Of a stretch of DNA of 64,000 bases, positions 28,904-37,814 are shown one piece after another. The stretch comes from Nocardioides marinus (GTDB lineage: Bacteria > Pseudomonadota > Alphaproteobacteria > Rhodobacterales > Rhodobacteraceae). Both the position numbers and the translations under genes were made by a program. Under the pieces are notes generated by a model. That model ran no database searches and was not told the origin of the DNA. It worked only from the letters and a program-made list of their open reading frames with translations. Positions within the stretch are counted from its first letter, which is position 1; each line of letters opens with the position of its first letter. The stretch spans positions 310,001 through 374,000 of the forward strand of contig JAHVJD010000004.1 of NCBI GenBank assembly GCA_019801415.1, written 5' to 3'.

Positions 28904-29617
28904 ATGAAGCTTTTATTTGCTGCTATTGCTGCGTGCCTGACGCTGGTGCTGCCAGTCGGCGTTTTGGCACAGAACGCGCAGCCCGATTTTCGAATGGTTG
29001 ACGGCTGGGAAGCGGTGGGGCGGCTGAATATTGCCAACCGCAGCATGTGCACCGGGGCGCTGGTTGCTCCCGATCTGGTGCTCACGGCGGCCCATTGCCT
29101 GTATGATCCGCAGAGCGGCGCGGCGGTGGATCCCACCTCGATCCGTTTCGAGGCCGGGCTGGCCGGGCGCGAGGCGATCGCGCTGCGCCGGGTCGTGAAA
29201 GCCGTGAAACACCCGCAATACCGGTATCGACCCGACGGTGCGCACCAGATCGGAAGCGACCTTGCGGTGCTGAAGCTGGAACGCCCGATCAGCAGCCGCC
29301 GGATCCAGCCGCTGACCGTCTCGGCCGGAGCCGAGCGGGGGGATGTGCTGGGGGTTCTGTCCTACACTGCCCGGCAGGCGACACGACAGAACCTGCAGAA
29401 CTATTGCAATGTTCTGGCCCGGCAGAGCCGCACCCTGGTGATGTCCTGCCTGGTCGAGTTCGGGGCTTCGGGGTCGCCCGTGCTGGCGATGCGGCCGGGG
29501 CAGCCACCGAGACTGGTTTCGGTCATCTCCGCCAAGGCCGAGATGGGGCGGCGCAAGGTGTCGATCGGCACCGCCTTTGACACCACGCTGCGGGATCTGA
29601 TGCGCCGGGCGGGCTGA
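28904..29617 (+). CDS. Secreted trypsin-like serine protease (S1 family)
   Basis: 237 residues with a Sec signal peptide (MKLLFAAIAACLTLVLPVGV, cleavage after VLA). The chymotrypsin-fold triad is visible: H64 in VLTAAHC, D119 in GSDLAVLKL and S189 in FGASGSPV. The residue before the active serine is Ala, where trypsin has Asp (GDSG), seen in several bacterial members. Cysteines C49/C65 and C168/C182 could form disulfides, fitting an exported protein. GGAG precedes the ATG. It converges on the type I secretion genes with 15 bases between. Periplasmic or extracellular; natural substrate unknown. Confidence 0.88.
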   Translation: MKLLFAAIAACLTLVLPVGVLAQNAQPDFRMVDGWEAVGRLNIANRSMCTGALVAPDLVLTAAHCLYDPQSGAAVDPTSIRFEAGLAGREAIALRRVVKAVKHPQYRYRPDGAHQIGSDLAVLKLERPISSRRIQPLTVSAGAERGDVLGVLSYTARQATRQNLQNYCNVLARQSRTLVMSCLVEFGASGSPVLAMRPGQPPRLVSVISAKAEMGRRKVSIGTAFDTTLRDLMRRAG

Positions 29618-29632
29618 GCCCGGCGTCCCCCG

Positions 29633-30811
29633 TCAGGGTTCGCGCAGCGCCTCGCGGGATTTGTACAGCGGTTTCAACAGATATTGCAGAACGGTTTTTG
29701 AACCGGTTTGCAGCTCGGCGGTGGCGCGCATGCCGGGGCGGATTTCAATCGCCTGCTGGCGTTCGGTGAAGCTGGCCTTGTCGACCCGCACGGTCACCCG
29801 ATAATAGGGTTCGGCACGTGGGTTGCGCTCGTCCTCGAAGGTGTCGGCCGAAACGAAGTCCACCTTACCCTTCAGGGCCCCGTAGATGGTGTAGTCATAG
29901 GCGGACAGCTTGATGGTGGCGGGCTGTCCCGGTTGCACGCTGGCGATGTCTTCGGGCCGCACGCGGGCCTCGACGAACAGCTCTTCGCCCAGCGGAATGA
30001 TCTCCAGGATTTCCTCGCCGGGGCGGATCACGCCGCCGATGGTGGTCACGGCCAGGCTGTTGACGATACCGGCCATGGGCGAGGTGATGACGGTACGGTT
30101 CAGCTGGTCCACCGCCAGTCGCTGTTCCTGGCGCAGGGTGGTGATTTCCCGCAGGGTTTTCGAGTATTCCTCGGCCTGTTCCAGTTCCGCCTGGGTGCCG
30201 ATTTCATTGTATTTTGCCCGCGCATCGGTGGCGGCCTTGCGGGCCTTGTTGACCTCGATCAGCGCCACGATCTTCTGCTTGTAGAGCTTTTCCATGTTGG
30301 CCAGCTCGGCGTCGAGCTGATCCATGATCTGGCGCGCGCTTTCCCGACGGCTGGTGAAGTCCGTCTGCCGCGCGGTCAGCAGGCTGCGCTCCGAGGCGAG
30401 AATGTCGGGCGAGCGCTGCGCCAGCATGTCCGGCACGGTGAACTCGAAAGCGCCCTTCATCTGTGCTTCCAGACGGTGGCGCTTGATCTCCAGCGCGTCG
30501 AGCTGGTTCTGCAGTTCATCGGCAGCGGTGCGGAATTTCGTATCCTGCAGTTTGGCCAGCACCTGGCCGGCGCTGACCACGTCGCCCTGGCGCACGTGCA
30601 GCTCGGCGAGGATGCCGCCTTCGAGGTTCTGCACGATCTGCGCGCGCGAGGAGGACACGACCTGACCTTCGCCGCGCACGATCTCGTCGATCGAGGCAAA
30701 GGCGGCCCAAACCAGGAAAACTCCGACCACGGCCACCGCCAGATAGATGATGCGGCTGGCACTGCGCGGGGTTTCTGCGGTGCCGTAGGGATCGTTGAGA
30801 TCCATGGTCAT
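29633..30811 (-). CDS. HlyD family periplasmic adaptor subunit of type I secretion
   Basis: 392 residues. Short cytoplasmic N-terminus, one span at about 21-41 (IIYLAVAVVGVFLVWAAFASI), then a biotinyl/lipoyl-like half motif (GGILAELHVRQGDVVSAGQVLAKLQD), a long coiled-coil hairpin (about 95-240), the second lipoyl half (VITSPMAGIVNSLAVTTIGGV), and a beta-barrel domain (VQPGQPATIKLSAYDYTIYG). It links the ABC exporter to the outer-membrane channel. The ATG at 30811 overlaps the exporter stop by 4 bases. An ATG two codons further (30805) is also possible. It is the last gene of the adhesin-tolC-ABC-hlyD set. Confidence 0.93.
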   Translation of the reverse strand: MTMDLNDPYGTAETPRSASRIIYLAVAVVGVFLVWAAFASIDEIVRGEGQVVSSSRAQIVQNLEGGILAELHVRQGDVVSAGQVLAKLQDTKFRTAADELQNQLDALEIKRHRLEAQMKGAFEFTVPDMLAQRSPDILASERSLLTARQTDFTSRRESARQIMDQLDAELANMEKLYKQKIVALIEVNKARKAATDARAKYNEIGTQAELEQAEEYSKTLREITTLRQEQRLAVDQLNRTVITSPMAGIVNSLAVTTIGGVIRPGEEILEIIPLGEELFVEARVRPEDIASVQPGQPATIKLSAYDYTIYGALKGKVDFVSADTFEDERNPRAEPYYRVTVRVDKASFTERQQAIEIRPGMRATAELQTGSKTVLQYLLKPLYKSREALREP

Positions 30812-33195
30812 TTGCCCTCTCCAGCGGCGAGATGTGCCAGCACCTGGTCGCGTGGCCCGTCGACCACCATCCGGCCCGATTGCAGAATCAGGGTGCGATT
30901 GGTCAGCGCCAGGATCGGCATGCGATGGGTGGCGATGATCGCGGTGCGGCCCTCCAGCCAGCTCTCAAGGCGGCTTACAAGGGTGCGTTCCAGCGTCTGG
31001 TCGAGCGCCGCGGTGGGTTCATCCAGCAGCACCACCGAAGGGTTCTGCAACCACAGCCGGGCCCAGCCGATCGACTGGCGCTGGCCGATCGACAAGCCAT
31101 GGCCGCCGTCGCTGATTTCCAGGTCAAGCCCCTTGTGATGGCTGCGGACGTGGGCGCCGAGGCCTGCGAACTCCAGCGCCTCCATCAGGCGGTCGTCGTC
31201 GCGCTCCAGCTGGTTGAGGTTCAGGTTGTCGCGCAGGGAGCCTGCGAACAGGCGCACGTCCTGGCTGAGGTAGCCGATGCCCGCCCGCAGGTCGCGCGGA
31301 TCGATCTGCGCCATGTCGGTGCCGTCCAGCAGGATGCGGCCGCGGTCGGGCGCATAGAGACCCGACAGCAGCTTCAGCAGCGTCGACTTGCCGGAGCCGT
31401 TGACGCCCAGCACCGCAACCCGTTGACCCGGCGTGATGACGGCGGCCTGAACATCCACAGTGGGGGCGGCGTCATCCTCGTAGCGGAATAGGATTTCACG
31501 CAGCTCGAAGCGTCCCTGGATCTTTTGGCGGCGCAGGTAGGTGCGTTCCTTGTCCTTTTCCTGCGGCGCGTTGGCGATCGCGTCCAGACCCTCGAGTGCC
31601 GCCTTGACGTTGCTCCAGCGGGCCAGGGTCGCGGCGAACTGGGTCAGCGGGGCGAGGGTGCGGCTGGTCAGGATGCCGGTGGCGATGATGGTGCCGACGG
31701 TGAACTCGCCCGCAAAGACCAGGAGCGTGCCCAGCACCACGGCCGTGATATAGGTCGCCTGCTGCACACCTTGCGACCAGTAGGTGAGGGCGCTGGAGAG
31801 TTTGCGTTGCTCGGTCGCGGAATGGGAGGACAGCGTGTTCAGCTCGTCCCAAAGCCGCAGCACCCGCTCTTCGCCGCGCTGGGTCTTCACCGTGTCCAGC
31901 TCGGTCACCACCTCATGCAGCAGGCGGCCCGCCTTGGCGTTGGCGCCCTGGGTCTGGCGGGTGTAGGCGATCATCTTCTTCTGCATGAAATAGGCAGGCA
32001 GCAGCATCAGAATGCCGCCGATGACGATGACCCAGACCACCGGCCCCGCGATCGAGGCGACGAGGATCAGGAACACCGCGATGAAGGGGATGTCCGCCAG
32101 CGTCGAGATGGTGGAGGAGGTGAAGAACTCCCGCACCGAGCCGAAATCCCGCATCGCGGCAAACAGGCCCGAGGGCGGCAGCGGCTTCTTGTCGGACCGC
32201 ATGCCGATCAGGCGGCGCATCAGGTTGTGCTGCACCGAAAGCTCGATTTGCCGTCCGGCCGCGTCGGTCAGCCGGGCGCGCGCCAGCTTCAGCATCGCTT
32301 CCAGCGCAATCGCCAGAAAGGCGCCGATGGCCAGAACCCAGAGGGTTGCATGCGACTGATGCGGCACCACGCGGTCGTAAACCTGCAGGCTGAACAGCGC
32401 GACGGACACTGCGAGGATATTCGCCACCAGCGAGCCCAGCATGATCTCGCCCACCTGGCGGCGGTACTTGGGAAATTCGCTCCAGAACCAGTGGCCGGGG
32501 TCGATCTGCGGCGTATGGCGCGCGGCCATCTGGCTGAGAGACGGGCGGGCCGAGAGCACGGTGCCGGTGAAATAGGGGGCAAATTCGCCCAAGGTCACCT
32601 CGGTGCGGTTGTCGGCGCAGGAGGTGTCATAGATCGTCAGCACATCCTCGGCCTGGCTGAGCACCAGCACGCATTGGCCGCCGGACATCACCGCCAGCGC
32701 AGGCCACAGGGCCGGGGTCAGGGCCTGTTTTTCGAGGATTTTCGGCTGCAATCCAGTGGATTGCACGGCCTTTGCCAGGGTGTGCAGGGACAAGTCGCCG
32801 GGCGTTTCACGCCACAACAGCGCGGCAATGTCGCTGACCGGCACTTCACTGCCCTTGAGCGCGGCGAGGGTGGCGATCAGGCTGGCGCGGTGCTGGATGC
32901 GGGCCGCGGCCCCTTCAAGCAGGGTGCCGACCTCGGGCTGGGCGTCCTGGGCGTTTGGCTTGGCGGCTAGGCTCGCGGCGGATCTCGCCTCGGCGGTTGC
33001 CTGGGCCGATGCGGTGGCATCGAACGGCGCCCGCGCGGGCGCGAAGGCCGCGCCGGGCGGTGGGGCAGGCGGTATGGTGGCGGGGCGAGACTGGCCCGAG
33101 GGCGCTGCCGCTCCGGAGGAGGGGACGGCACGCAGCACCGGCTTTTTACCGGTGGCGGGTGCCGAAGGGGCCGGTTTCTGCGGTTTGTCGGTCAA
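30808..33195 (-). CDS. Type I secretion ABC exporter with degenerate C39-like domain (LapB/HlyB type)
   Basis: 795 residues, starting at TTG (33195), whose TTGA overlaps the tolC stop; no ATG is available before the conserved part. Residues 1-105 are a Pro/Ala-rich cytoplasmic region unlike most exporters. About 115-235 is a peptidase C39-like domain (VPVSDIAALLWRETPGD) without the catalytic cysteine, as in HlyB/LapB. The membrane domain spans about 255-530. The nucleotide-binding domain has Walker A GVNGSGKSTL near 597, Walker B VVLLDEPTAALD, and signature LSIGQRQ, where LSGGQ is usual. It drives one-step export of the adhesin through the HlyD and TolC partners. Confidence 0.92.
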   Translation of the reverse strand: MTDKPQKPAPSAPATGKKPVLRAVPSSGAAAPSGQSRPATIPPAPPPGAAFAPARAPFDATASAQATAEARSAASLAAKPNAQDAQPEVGTLLEGAAARIQHRASLIATLAALKGSEVPVSDIAALLWRETPGDLSLHTLAKAVQSTGLQPKILEKQALTPALWPALAVMSGGQCVLVLSQAEDVLTIYDTSCADNRTEVTLGEFAPYFTGTVLSARPSLSQMAARHTPQIDPGHWFWSEFPKYRRQVGEIMLGSLVANILAVSVALFSLQVYDRVVPHQSHATLWVLAIGAFLAIALEAMLKLARARLTDAAGRQIELSVQHNLMRRLIGMRSDKKPLPPSGLFAAMRDFGSVREFFTSSTISTLADIPFIAVFLILVASIAGPVVWVIVIGGILMLLPAYFMQKKMIAYTRQTQGANAKAGRLLHEVVTELDTVKTQRGEERVLRLWDELNTLSSHSATEQRKLSSALTYWSQGVQQATYITAVVLGTLLVFAGEFTVGTIIATGILTSRTLAPLTQFAATLARWSNVKAALEGLDAIANAPQEKDKERTYLRRQKIQGRFELREILFRYEDDAAPTVDVQAAVITPGQRVAVLGVNGSGKSTLLKLLSGLYAPDRGRILLDGTDMAQIDPRDLRAGIGYLSQDVRLFAGSLRDNLNLNQLERDDDRLMEALEFAGLGAHVRSHHKGLDLEISDGGHGLSIGQRQSIGWARLWLQNPSVVLLDEPTAALDQTLERTLVSRLESWLEGRTAIIATHRMPILALTNRTLILQSGRMVVDGPRDQVLAHLAAGEGK

Positions 33196-34481
33196 ATCTT
33201 GTCCCCATCGGCCAGCAGGCCCAGATCCCGGGCCAGTTGCAGCTGGATCAGCACCGCCTCGTATTTCGCGTCGATATAGGCCTGTTCGCGGCGGACCAGT
33301 TCCTCGTACACTTGGATGACTTCCATGACCGGGCGCTGACCGGCCTCGAATTGCTTCTGGAACAGCTCATAGGTTTCGCGGCTGCGGCGCACCAGCGCGG
33401 CGGTCTCGGCTTCCTGCCGTTGCAAAGAGGCGATCTGCTGCATCTGGCGACTATAGGTGCGCCGCGCCGCTTCCTCGGCCTCGCTCACCTGGCGCTTGGC
33501 GGCTTCCTTGGAGGCTTCAAGCGCCTGCATGGCTGCCGGTGTGCCCAGCCCCAGCGGTTGCGCCATGTCCAGCGTCAGCCCGGCGCCGGAGCCATCGGTG
33601 GTGGCATTGCCCGCAGCCGAGATCTGCGGCAGCAGTCCGGCGCGCCCGGCCTTGGCCTCGGCAATCGTGCGGTTCGCTTCGGCGCTGGCTTTCAGCACCG
33701 ACAGGAATTGCGCCTGGGATGGCGGTGTCGCGATATCCAGATGCGTCGGCGCGCGCTTGAACTCTTGCCCGGTCATCGCCTGCAATTCCGCGCGGGCGGT
33801 GGCGGCATCATCGCGGGCGGTGGCGGTCGTGGTGCGGATGCCACTGATCTTGCTGTCGACGACGTTCAGGTCGGAATGATCCGAAACCCCGCCATCAACG
33901 CGGCCCTGCACGATGCGGCGAAACTCCTGCATGCGGCGCAGGGCGCGTTCGCCATAGGCGGCCTTTTCGTCACCACGCAAGGCGGCGACGTAGAGGCCGA
34001 CGGCCGTTTCCACCCGGCCATTCATGTCCTGCGACAGGTTCACGGCGGCGACTTCGACATCGGCGGCGGCGAATTCCCGTTCCGCCTTGCGTCGACCGTT
34101 GTCGAACAGAACCTGTTCGATCAGCAACCCCGCGACCACGTCACCCAGGTCGGTCAGGCTGACGGAGGGGCCAAGGGTGGGCAGCCAGTTCTTGGAGGCG
34201 GCTTCGGCGCGCAGTTTGGCGCTGATCAGCTCGGCCTCGGCGGCGCGGGCCGAGGCGGCGAGCGCGGCGTCGGCGACCTCGCCAAAAGCGCTGTCAGGCG
34301 ACAACAGCGAACGTCGCTCCAGCAATGTCTGGATCACCTCCGACTGCGCCGTGCCGGTCTGGGCGAAGTTGCTGCGGGGCGCGGTGTCCGGGCTGTCTTT
34401 CGAGGCAAACAGGCCGGTTTGCGCACAGGCCGACAGGCTGCACGTGACTGCGATGGCGCATAGAAAGCGTCCCGGTTGCAT
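33192..34481 (-). CDS. TolC-like outer-membrane channel protein of type I secretion
   Basis: 429 residues from the ATG at 34481, preceded by AGGGG. The N-terminus is a lipoprotein signal (MQPGRFLCAIAVTCSLSAC, lipobox LSAC, lipidated Cys20). The body repeats the TolC pattern twice: RAAEAELISAKLRAEAASKNWLPTLG, and later AEANRTIAEAKAGRAGLLPQISAAG, each followed by long helices. It should form the trimeric channel-tunnel for the exporter. It starts 98 bases after the adhesin gene, across competing inverted repeats, and its stop overlaps the exporter TTG. Confidence 0.9.
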   Translation of the reverse strand: MQPGRFLCAIAVTCSLSACAQTGLFASKDSPDTAPRSNFAQTGTAQSEVIQTLLERRSLLSPDSAFGEVADAALAASARAAEAELISAKLRAEAASKNWLPTLGPSVSLTDLGDVVAGLLIEQVLFDNGRRKAEREFAAADVEVAAVNLSQDMNGRVETAVGLYVAALRGDEKAAYGERALRRMQEFRRIVQGRVDGGVSDHSDLNVVDSKISGIRTTTATARDDAATARAELQAMTGQEFKRAPTHLDIATPPSQAQFLSVLKASAEANRTIAEAKAGRAGLLPQISAAGNATTDGSGAGLTLDMAQPLGLGTPAAMQALEASKEAAKRQVSEAEEAARRTYSRQMQQIASLQRQEAETAALVRRSRETYELFQKQFEAGQRPVMEVIQVYEELVRREQAYIDAKYEAVLIQLQLARDLGLLADGDKI

Positions 34482-34507
34482 CCTGCCCCTTGCCTGTTTG
34501 ATCCGCG

Positions 34508-34576
34508 TTTGGCCCGGCGGTTTTTGTTGCTGTCTGGCGGTGCGGCCCGGCATCCGCTGGCGGGCGCCGGGCCAAA
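34508..34576 (-). other. Competing inverted repeats between adhesin and tolC genes
   Basis: GCCGGGCCAAA (34566-34576) is complementary to TTTGGCCCGGC (34508-34518) over 11 bases. Its inner eight bases are also complementary to GGCCCGGC at 34544-34551. Only one of the two stems can form at a time. The element begins 4 bases after the adhesin stop. Confidence 0.6.
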
Positions 34577-34579
34577 GGC

Positions 34580-37126
34580 TCAGATCACGGTATTGATGTC
34601 TTCGTCCACGATCACCGTCGTGCCACCATCGCCGAGGGTATAGACGTTGTAGGTCTCCTCGTTGATGGTCTGGGTGCCGGTCTTGGTGGCTCCGCTGATG
34701 GTGAGGGTGTCGTTGTCGGACCCGTGCACGACAAGAGTGTCCGAATTGCCCGAGAGGGCGTTGATGTCGGCTTCTGTCAAGGTCAGGCTGGCGTTGTCGG
34801 AGTGATCGAGGTTCAGCTCGTCGATGTTGAACTGCGACAGGCCCGCCTGGCTCAGCACGTCTGCACCTGCACCATCGTCCAGCACGACCAGCGTGCCGGA
34901 GCTGTTGCCGGCGTCGTCCACACGGTTCAGCACCAGTTGCGAGCCGTCCGGCACATCTGCATCGAACTCGAACAGTACCCGGCCGTCGGCCAGGTCGGTC
35001 TGGGTGCCGCTGATGGTCGAGACGTTTCCGGTGCTGGTCAGCTCATGCACCGTGTCGCCCGCGGCGAGATCGTCGCTGAAGAAGGCGCTGGTGGATGTGC
35101 CCGCGCTGATCACCTTGCCGATGTCGGGCGCGGAATAGTCGGTGTCGACGCTGAAGCTCTCGGTCAGGGTCTGGGTGTTGCCCGCCGCATCCGTGGCGAC
35201 GATCGTCGCCGAGGTGTCATAGGTGCCCTGCGCCAGTTCGCCGGAGGCGAAAGTGGCGCTCCAGTTGCCGCTGGCATCAACGGTTGCCGCATGGGTGACG
35301 CCCTGAATGGTGACCTCGACGGTGGAGCCGGGCTCCACGGTGCCGGTCAGGGTCAGCCCCGCGGCATGTTCGGCCAGGTTCAGCACGTCGTCGGTGGTTT
35401 GCTCCGGCGCGGCGGTGAGGGGGGTAACCTCGGTGTCGATCGCCAGCGTGTCGGTGATCGTCTCGCTGTTGCCCGCCGCATCAGTTGCGGTGACCACGAC
35501 GGCGGCGTCATAGCTGCCTTCGGGGATGTCGCTTGCCGCAAAAGTGGCGCTCCAGTTGCCGCTGGCATCCACAGTGGCCGTGGTGGTGGCGCCCCCCAGC
35601 TGCACGGTGACGGTGGAGCCGGGCTCCACGGTGCCGGTCAGGGTCACGCCATCGCTGCGCTCGGCCTGGTTGACGACGTTGTCGCCCTCGATGTTGCCAG
35701 AGGCCAGGGTCAGCGGATCGACGAGGGTATCGACGCGCAGGCCCGCGGTCGTGGTCGCGCTGTTGCCGGCCGCATCGGTGGAGGTCACGGTGACCGTGGT
35801 GTCATATTCGCCTGCGGGCAGCGAGCCCGCTTCGAAAGTGGCGCTCCAGTTGCCATTGTCGTCGACGGTGGTGGTGCGGGTGACGCCCTCCACGGTGACG
35901 CTGACCGCGGATCCGGCCTCGCCGGTGCCGGTCAGGACCAGCCCGGAGGCGGCTTCGGCGCTGTTGAGAATGTCGTCGCCACCGGCCTTGCCACCATCGA
36001 TGGACACGGCGGTGGTGGTGTCGACACGGATGGTCCCGGTGGTGGTTTCGCTGTTGCCGAAGCTGTCGGTCGCGGTGACGGAGACCTCCGCGTCATATTC
36101 GCCGGCGGCGATTTCGGTTGCGGCGAAGTCGGCGCTCCAGGTGCCGGCGTCGGTGGCGGTCACCGTACGGGTCACCCCCTGAAAGGTGACTTCGACGGTG
36201 GCGCCGGCCTCGGCGGTGCCGGTCAGCGTGACGCCATCTGCGGCCTCGGCTGCGTTGATCATGTCGTCGCCACCGGCCTGGCCTGCGTCGATGTCCACAT
36301 CGACCACGGTGTCGATCACCACGGCGGGGCCGTCGAGATCGAATTCATAGCCGTCCGGGTCGACCACATGCACGTCGACATCGTAGTTTCCATCGACAGG
36401 CAGCTCATCCACCGGAATCGAGACACCCCAGGTGCCATCGTCCTCGACGGTGGTGGTCACTTCGGTGGTGCCGACGGTGACGGTCACGTCCGAGCCGGGC
36501 GCGCCGGTGCCGGTGATCACGACAGGGTCGGTGGTGGAGCTGGAAACCGGGTGCGTTGCGTCAGGGTCGTCGACGGTCGGGTAGATGCCGCTCGGCGGAC
36601 CGTCGCCATTGCCGCCGCCACCACCACCGCCGCCACCGCCACCGGCGAGAACAGCCGCGCCGGCCACACCGGCTGCCGCCGCGCCAGCCGCGCCGAGGCC
36701 ACCGAACAGCGGCGCTGCCAAGGGGGCCACGACCGGCTCGATGCGGTCGACGTCCAGGAACACCATTTCGTCATAGGCGCTCCACTTGCCGGTCAGGTCC
36801 AGCGGCTCATAGGTGGCAAACAGCATTCCGCCGGATTTGTCTTCCAGCACCACTTCGATGAACTGGCCTTCCTCGCTGAGGAACAGATTCTTGGAACCGG
36901 TCTGACCGAAGGCGTAGAAATCCTCCAGCACCAGCTCCTGACCATTGGCCAGGGTGATGTGCAGGTTGCTGCCGTGGCGGGCATAGCTTTCGACGTCCGC
37001 CGGGTTGAGGTTCAGCGAGATGTCCTTGGCGCCTGCGGCCTGAATGCGCGCGGGGTTGCCTTCGGAAGAATTCCCATGCTGCGTAGTGCCCGCCATGTTG
37101 CGGGTGATATATGCGACAGTGCTCAT
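34580..37126 (-). CDS. BapA/LapA-type secreted adhesin with five Ig-like (Big) repeats
   Basis: 848 residues, acidic, no Sec signal. Residues about 1-125 form a BapA-prefix-like domain (DVESYARHGSNLHITLANGQ, LVLEDFYAFGQTGS). About 136-176 is a hydrophobic Ala/Gly-rich segment (PLFGGLGAAGAAAAGVAGAA) running into eleven glycines. Five Ig-like modules of about 90 residues follow (about 195-665); each has a TGTxExGSxVxV strand, and modules 3-5 share NWSATF. The rest (665-848) is unique and ends with an aspartate-rich stretch typical of type I secretion signals. The protein should be exported by the adjacent genes and mediate adhesion or biofilm formation. At 848 residues it is small for this class. 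Confidence 0.85.
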   Translation of the reverse strand: MSTVAYITRNMAGTTQHGNSSEGNPARIQAAGAKDISLNLNPADVESYARHGSNLHITLANGQELVLEDFYAFGQTGSKNLFLSEEGQFIEVVLEDKSGGMLFATYEPLDLTGKWSAYDEMVFLDVDRIEPVVAPLAAPLFGGLGAAGAAAAGVAGAAVLAGGGGGGGGGGGNGDGPPSGIYPTVDDPDATHPVSSSTTDPVVITGTGAPGSDVTVTVGTTEVTTTVEDDGTWGVSIPVDELPVDGNYDVDVHVVDPDGYEFDLDGPAVVIDTVVDVDIDAGQAGGDDMINAAEAADGVTLTGTAEAGATVEVTFQGVTRTVTATDAGTWSADFAATEIAAGEYDAEVSVTATDSFGNSETTTGTIRVDTTTAVSIDGGKAGGDDILNSAEAASGLVLTGTGEAGSAVSVTVEGVTRTTTVDDNGNWSATFEAGSLPAGEYDTTVTVTSTDAAGNSATTTAGLRVDTLVDPLTLASGNIEGDNVVNQAERSDGVTLTGTVEPGSTVTVQLGGATTTATVDASGNWSATFAASDIPEGSYDAAVVVTATDAAGNSETITDTLAIDTEVTPLTAAPEQTTDDVLNLAEHAAGLTLTGTVEPGSTVEVTIQGVTHAATVDASGNWSATFASGELAQGTYDTSATIVATDAAGNTQTLTESFSVDTDYSAPDIGKVISAGTSTSAFFSDDLAAGDTVHELTSTGNVSTISGTQTDLADGRVLFEFDADVPDGSQLVLNRVDDAGNSSGTLVVLDDGAGADVLSQAGLSQFNIDELNLDHSDNASLTLTEADINALSGNSDTLVVHGSDNDTLTISGATKTGTQTINEETYNVYTLGDGGTTVIVDEDINTVI

Positions 37127-37814
37127 GTTTACCGCTCATCTGTTCGCTACGCCGCCGGGGAAAGCCCGTCCGCGCCGCGTGGTTGCGTTGCCTGTGTATT
37201 GCCCATCGACCGTCTGATGCGGCCATTTAGGGGCCATAATGTGACGAGTTTGCCCATGCTGTCCAGTGTTGCAATGCCGTGAAAGGGGGCGTTTTGGGCG
37301 CAACCGTGTCCTGACTGCCGCAGATTCTCTAAGGTTTATTGCGCTTTTTGCGATCCTTTGCGCTCGGATGCCGCGAGATGACGGCGCGTCGGAATCAGGC
37401 CGCGCTCGGGCCCAGCCAATCGTGGTACGCCCTGTGGGGGAGGCGTTTGCGAGCCGTTGATGCCGCGTTGCAGCGTGGTCGCGGGGGCAGGCTGATCGCT
37501 GCAATGTGAGGAAAATTTCCCGCAAAAGTTTCTGGCAATTAATTAAAAGTACACCACTTTCAGATAGTATGAAGTTCGTAATTGGTGTAAGCTCGAATGT
37601 AAGTAACATGACGCCGAGAGCCCTGGCATGCCGGGCCCAAGCCGCCGCCAAGAGCGGCTAGCCGGACGTAAAGAGCCAGCAGCGGCGCTGAGCAGAAATC
37701 AGAATTCTAACACTGACGCGGACACCCATGCCCACGTGCTGGGCACTCTCTGTCCGTGCGCGAACCAGAACGCCAGGAGGACCGGCGCCAGCTAACCAGG
37801 AGGCTTGATCCACG
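37127..37814. other. 688-base intergenic region between adhesin and prkA (divergent promoters)
   Basis: No gene supported; the short frames here lack ribosome sites. The middle is AT-rich (about 37500-37600) and contains GGAAAATTTCC (37510-37520, perfect dyad) and TTAATTAA (37539-37546). Near prkA a TGCCCA/TGGGCA hairpin lies at 37729-37745. AGGAGG precedes prkA. The long untranslated leader fits a stress-controlled operon but no sigma-factor site could be assigned. Confidence 0.5.

Noticed and set aside
35230-35880. CRISPR-like regular DNA repeats
   Set aside because: The repeated GTGGCGCTCCAGTTGCC-type blocks about 290 bases apart encode the NWSATF segment of the Ig modules; they are coding repeats of one protein.
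34724-37282. 852-codon open frame opposite the adhesin gene
   Set aside because: It mirrors the repeat structure of the adhesin in Gly/Asp/Val-rich antisense translation. The repeats belong to the minus-strand protein.
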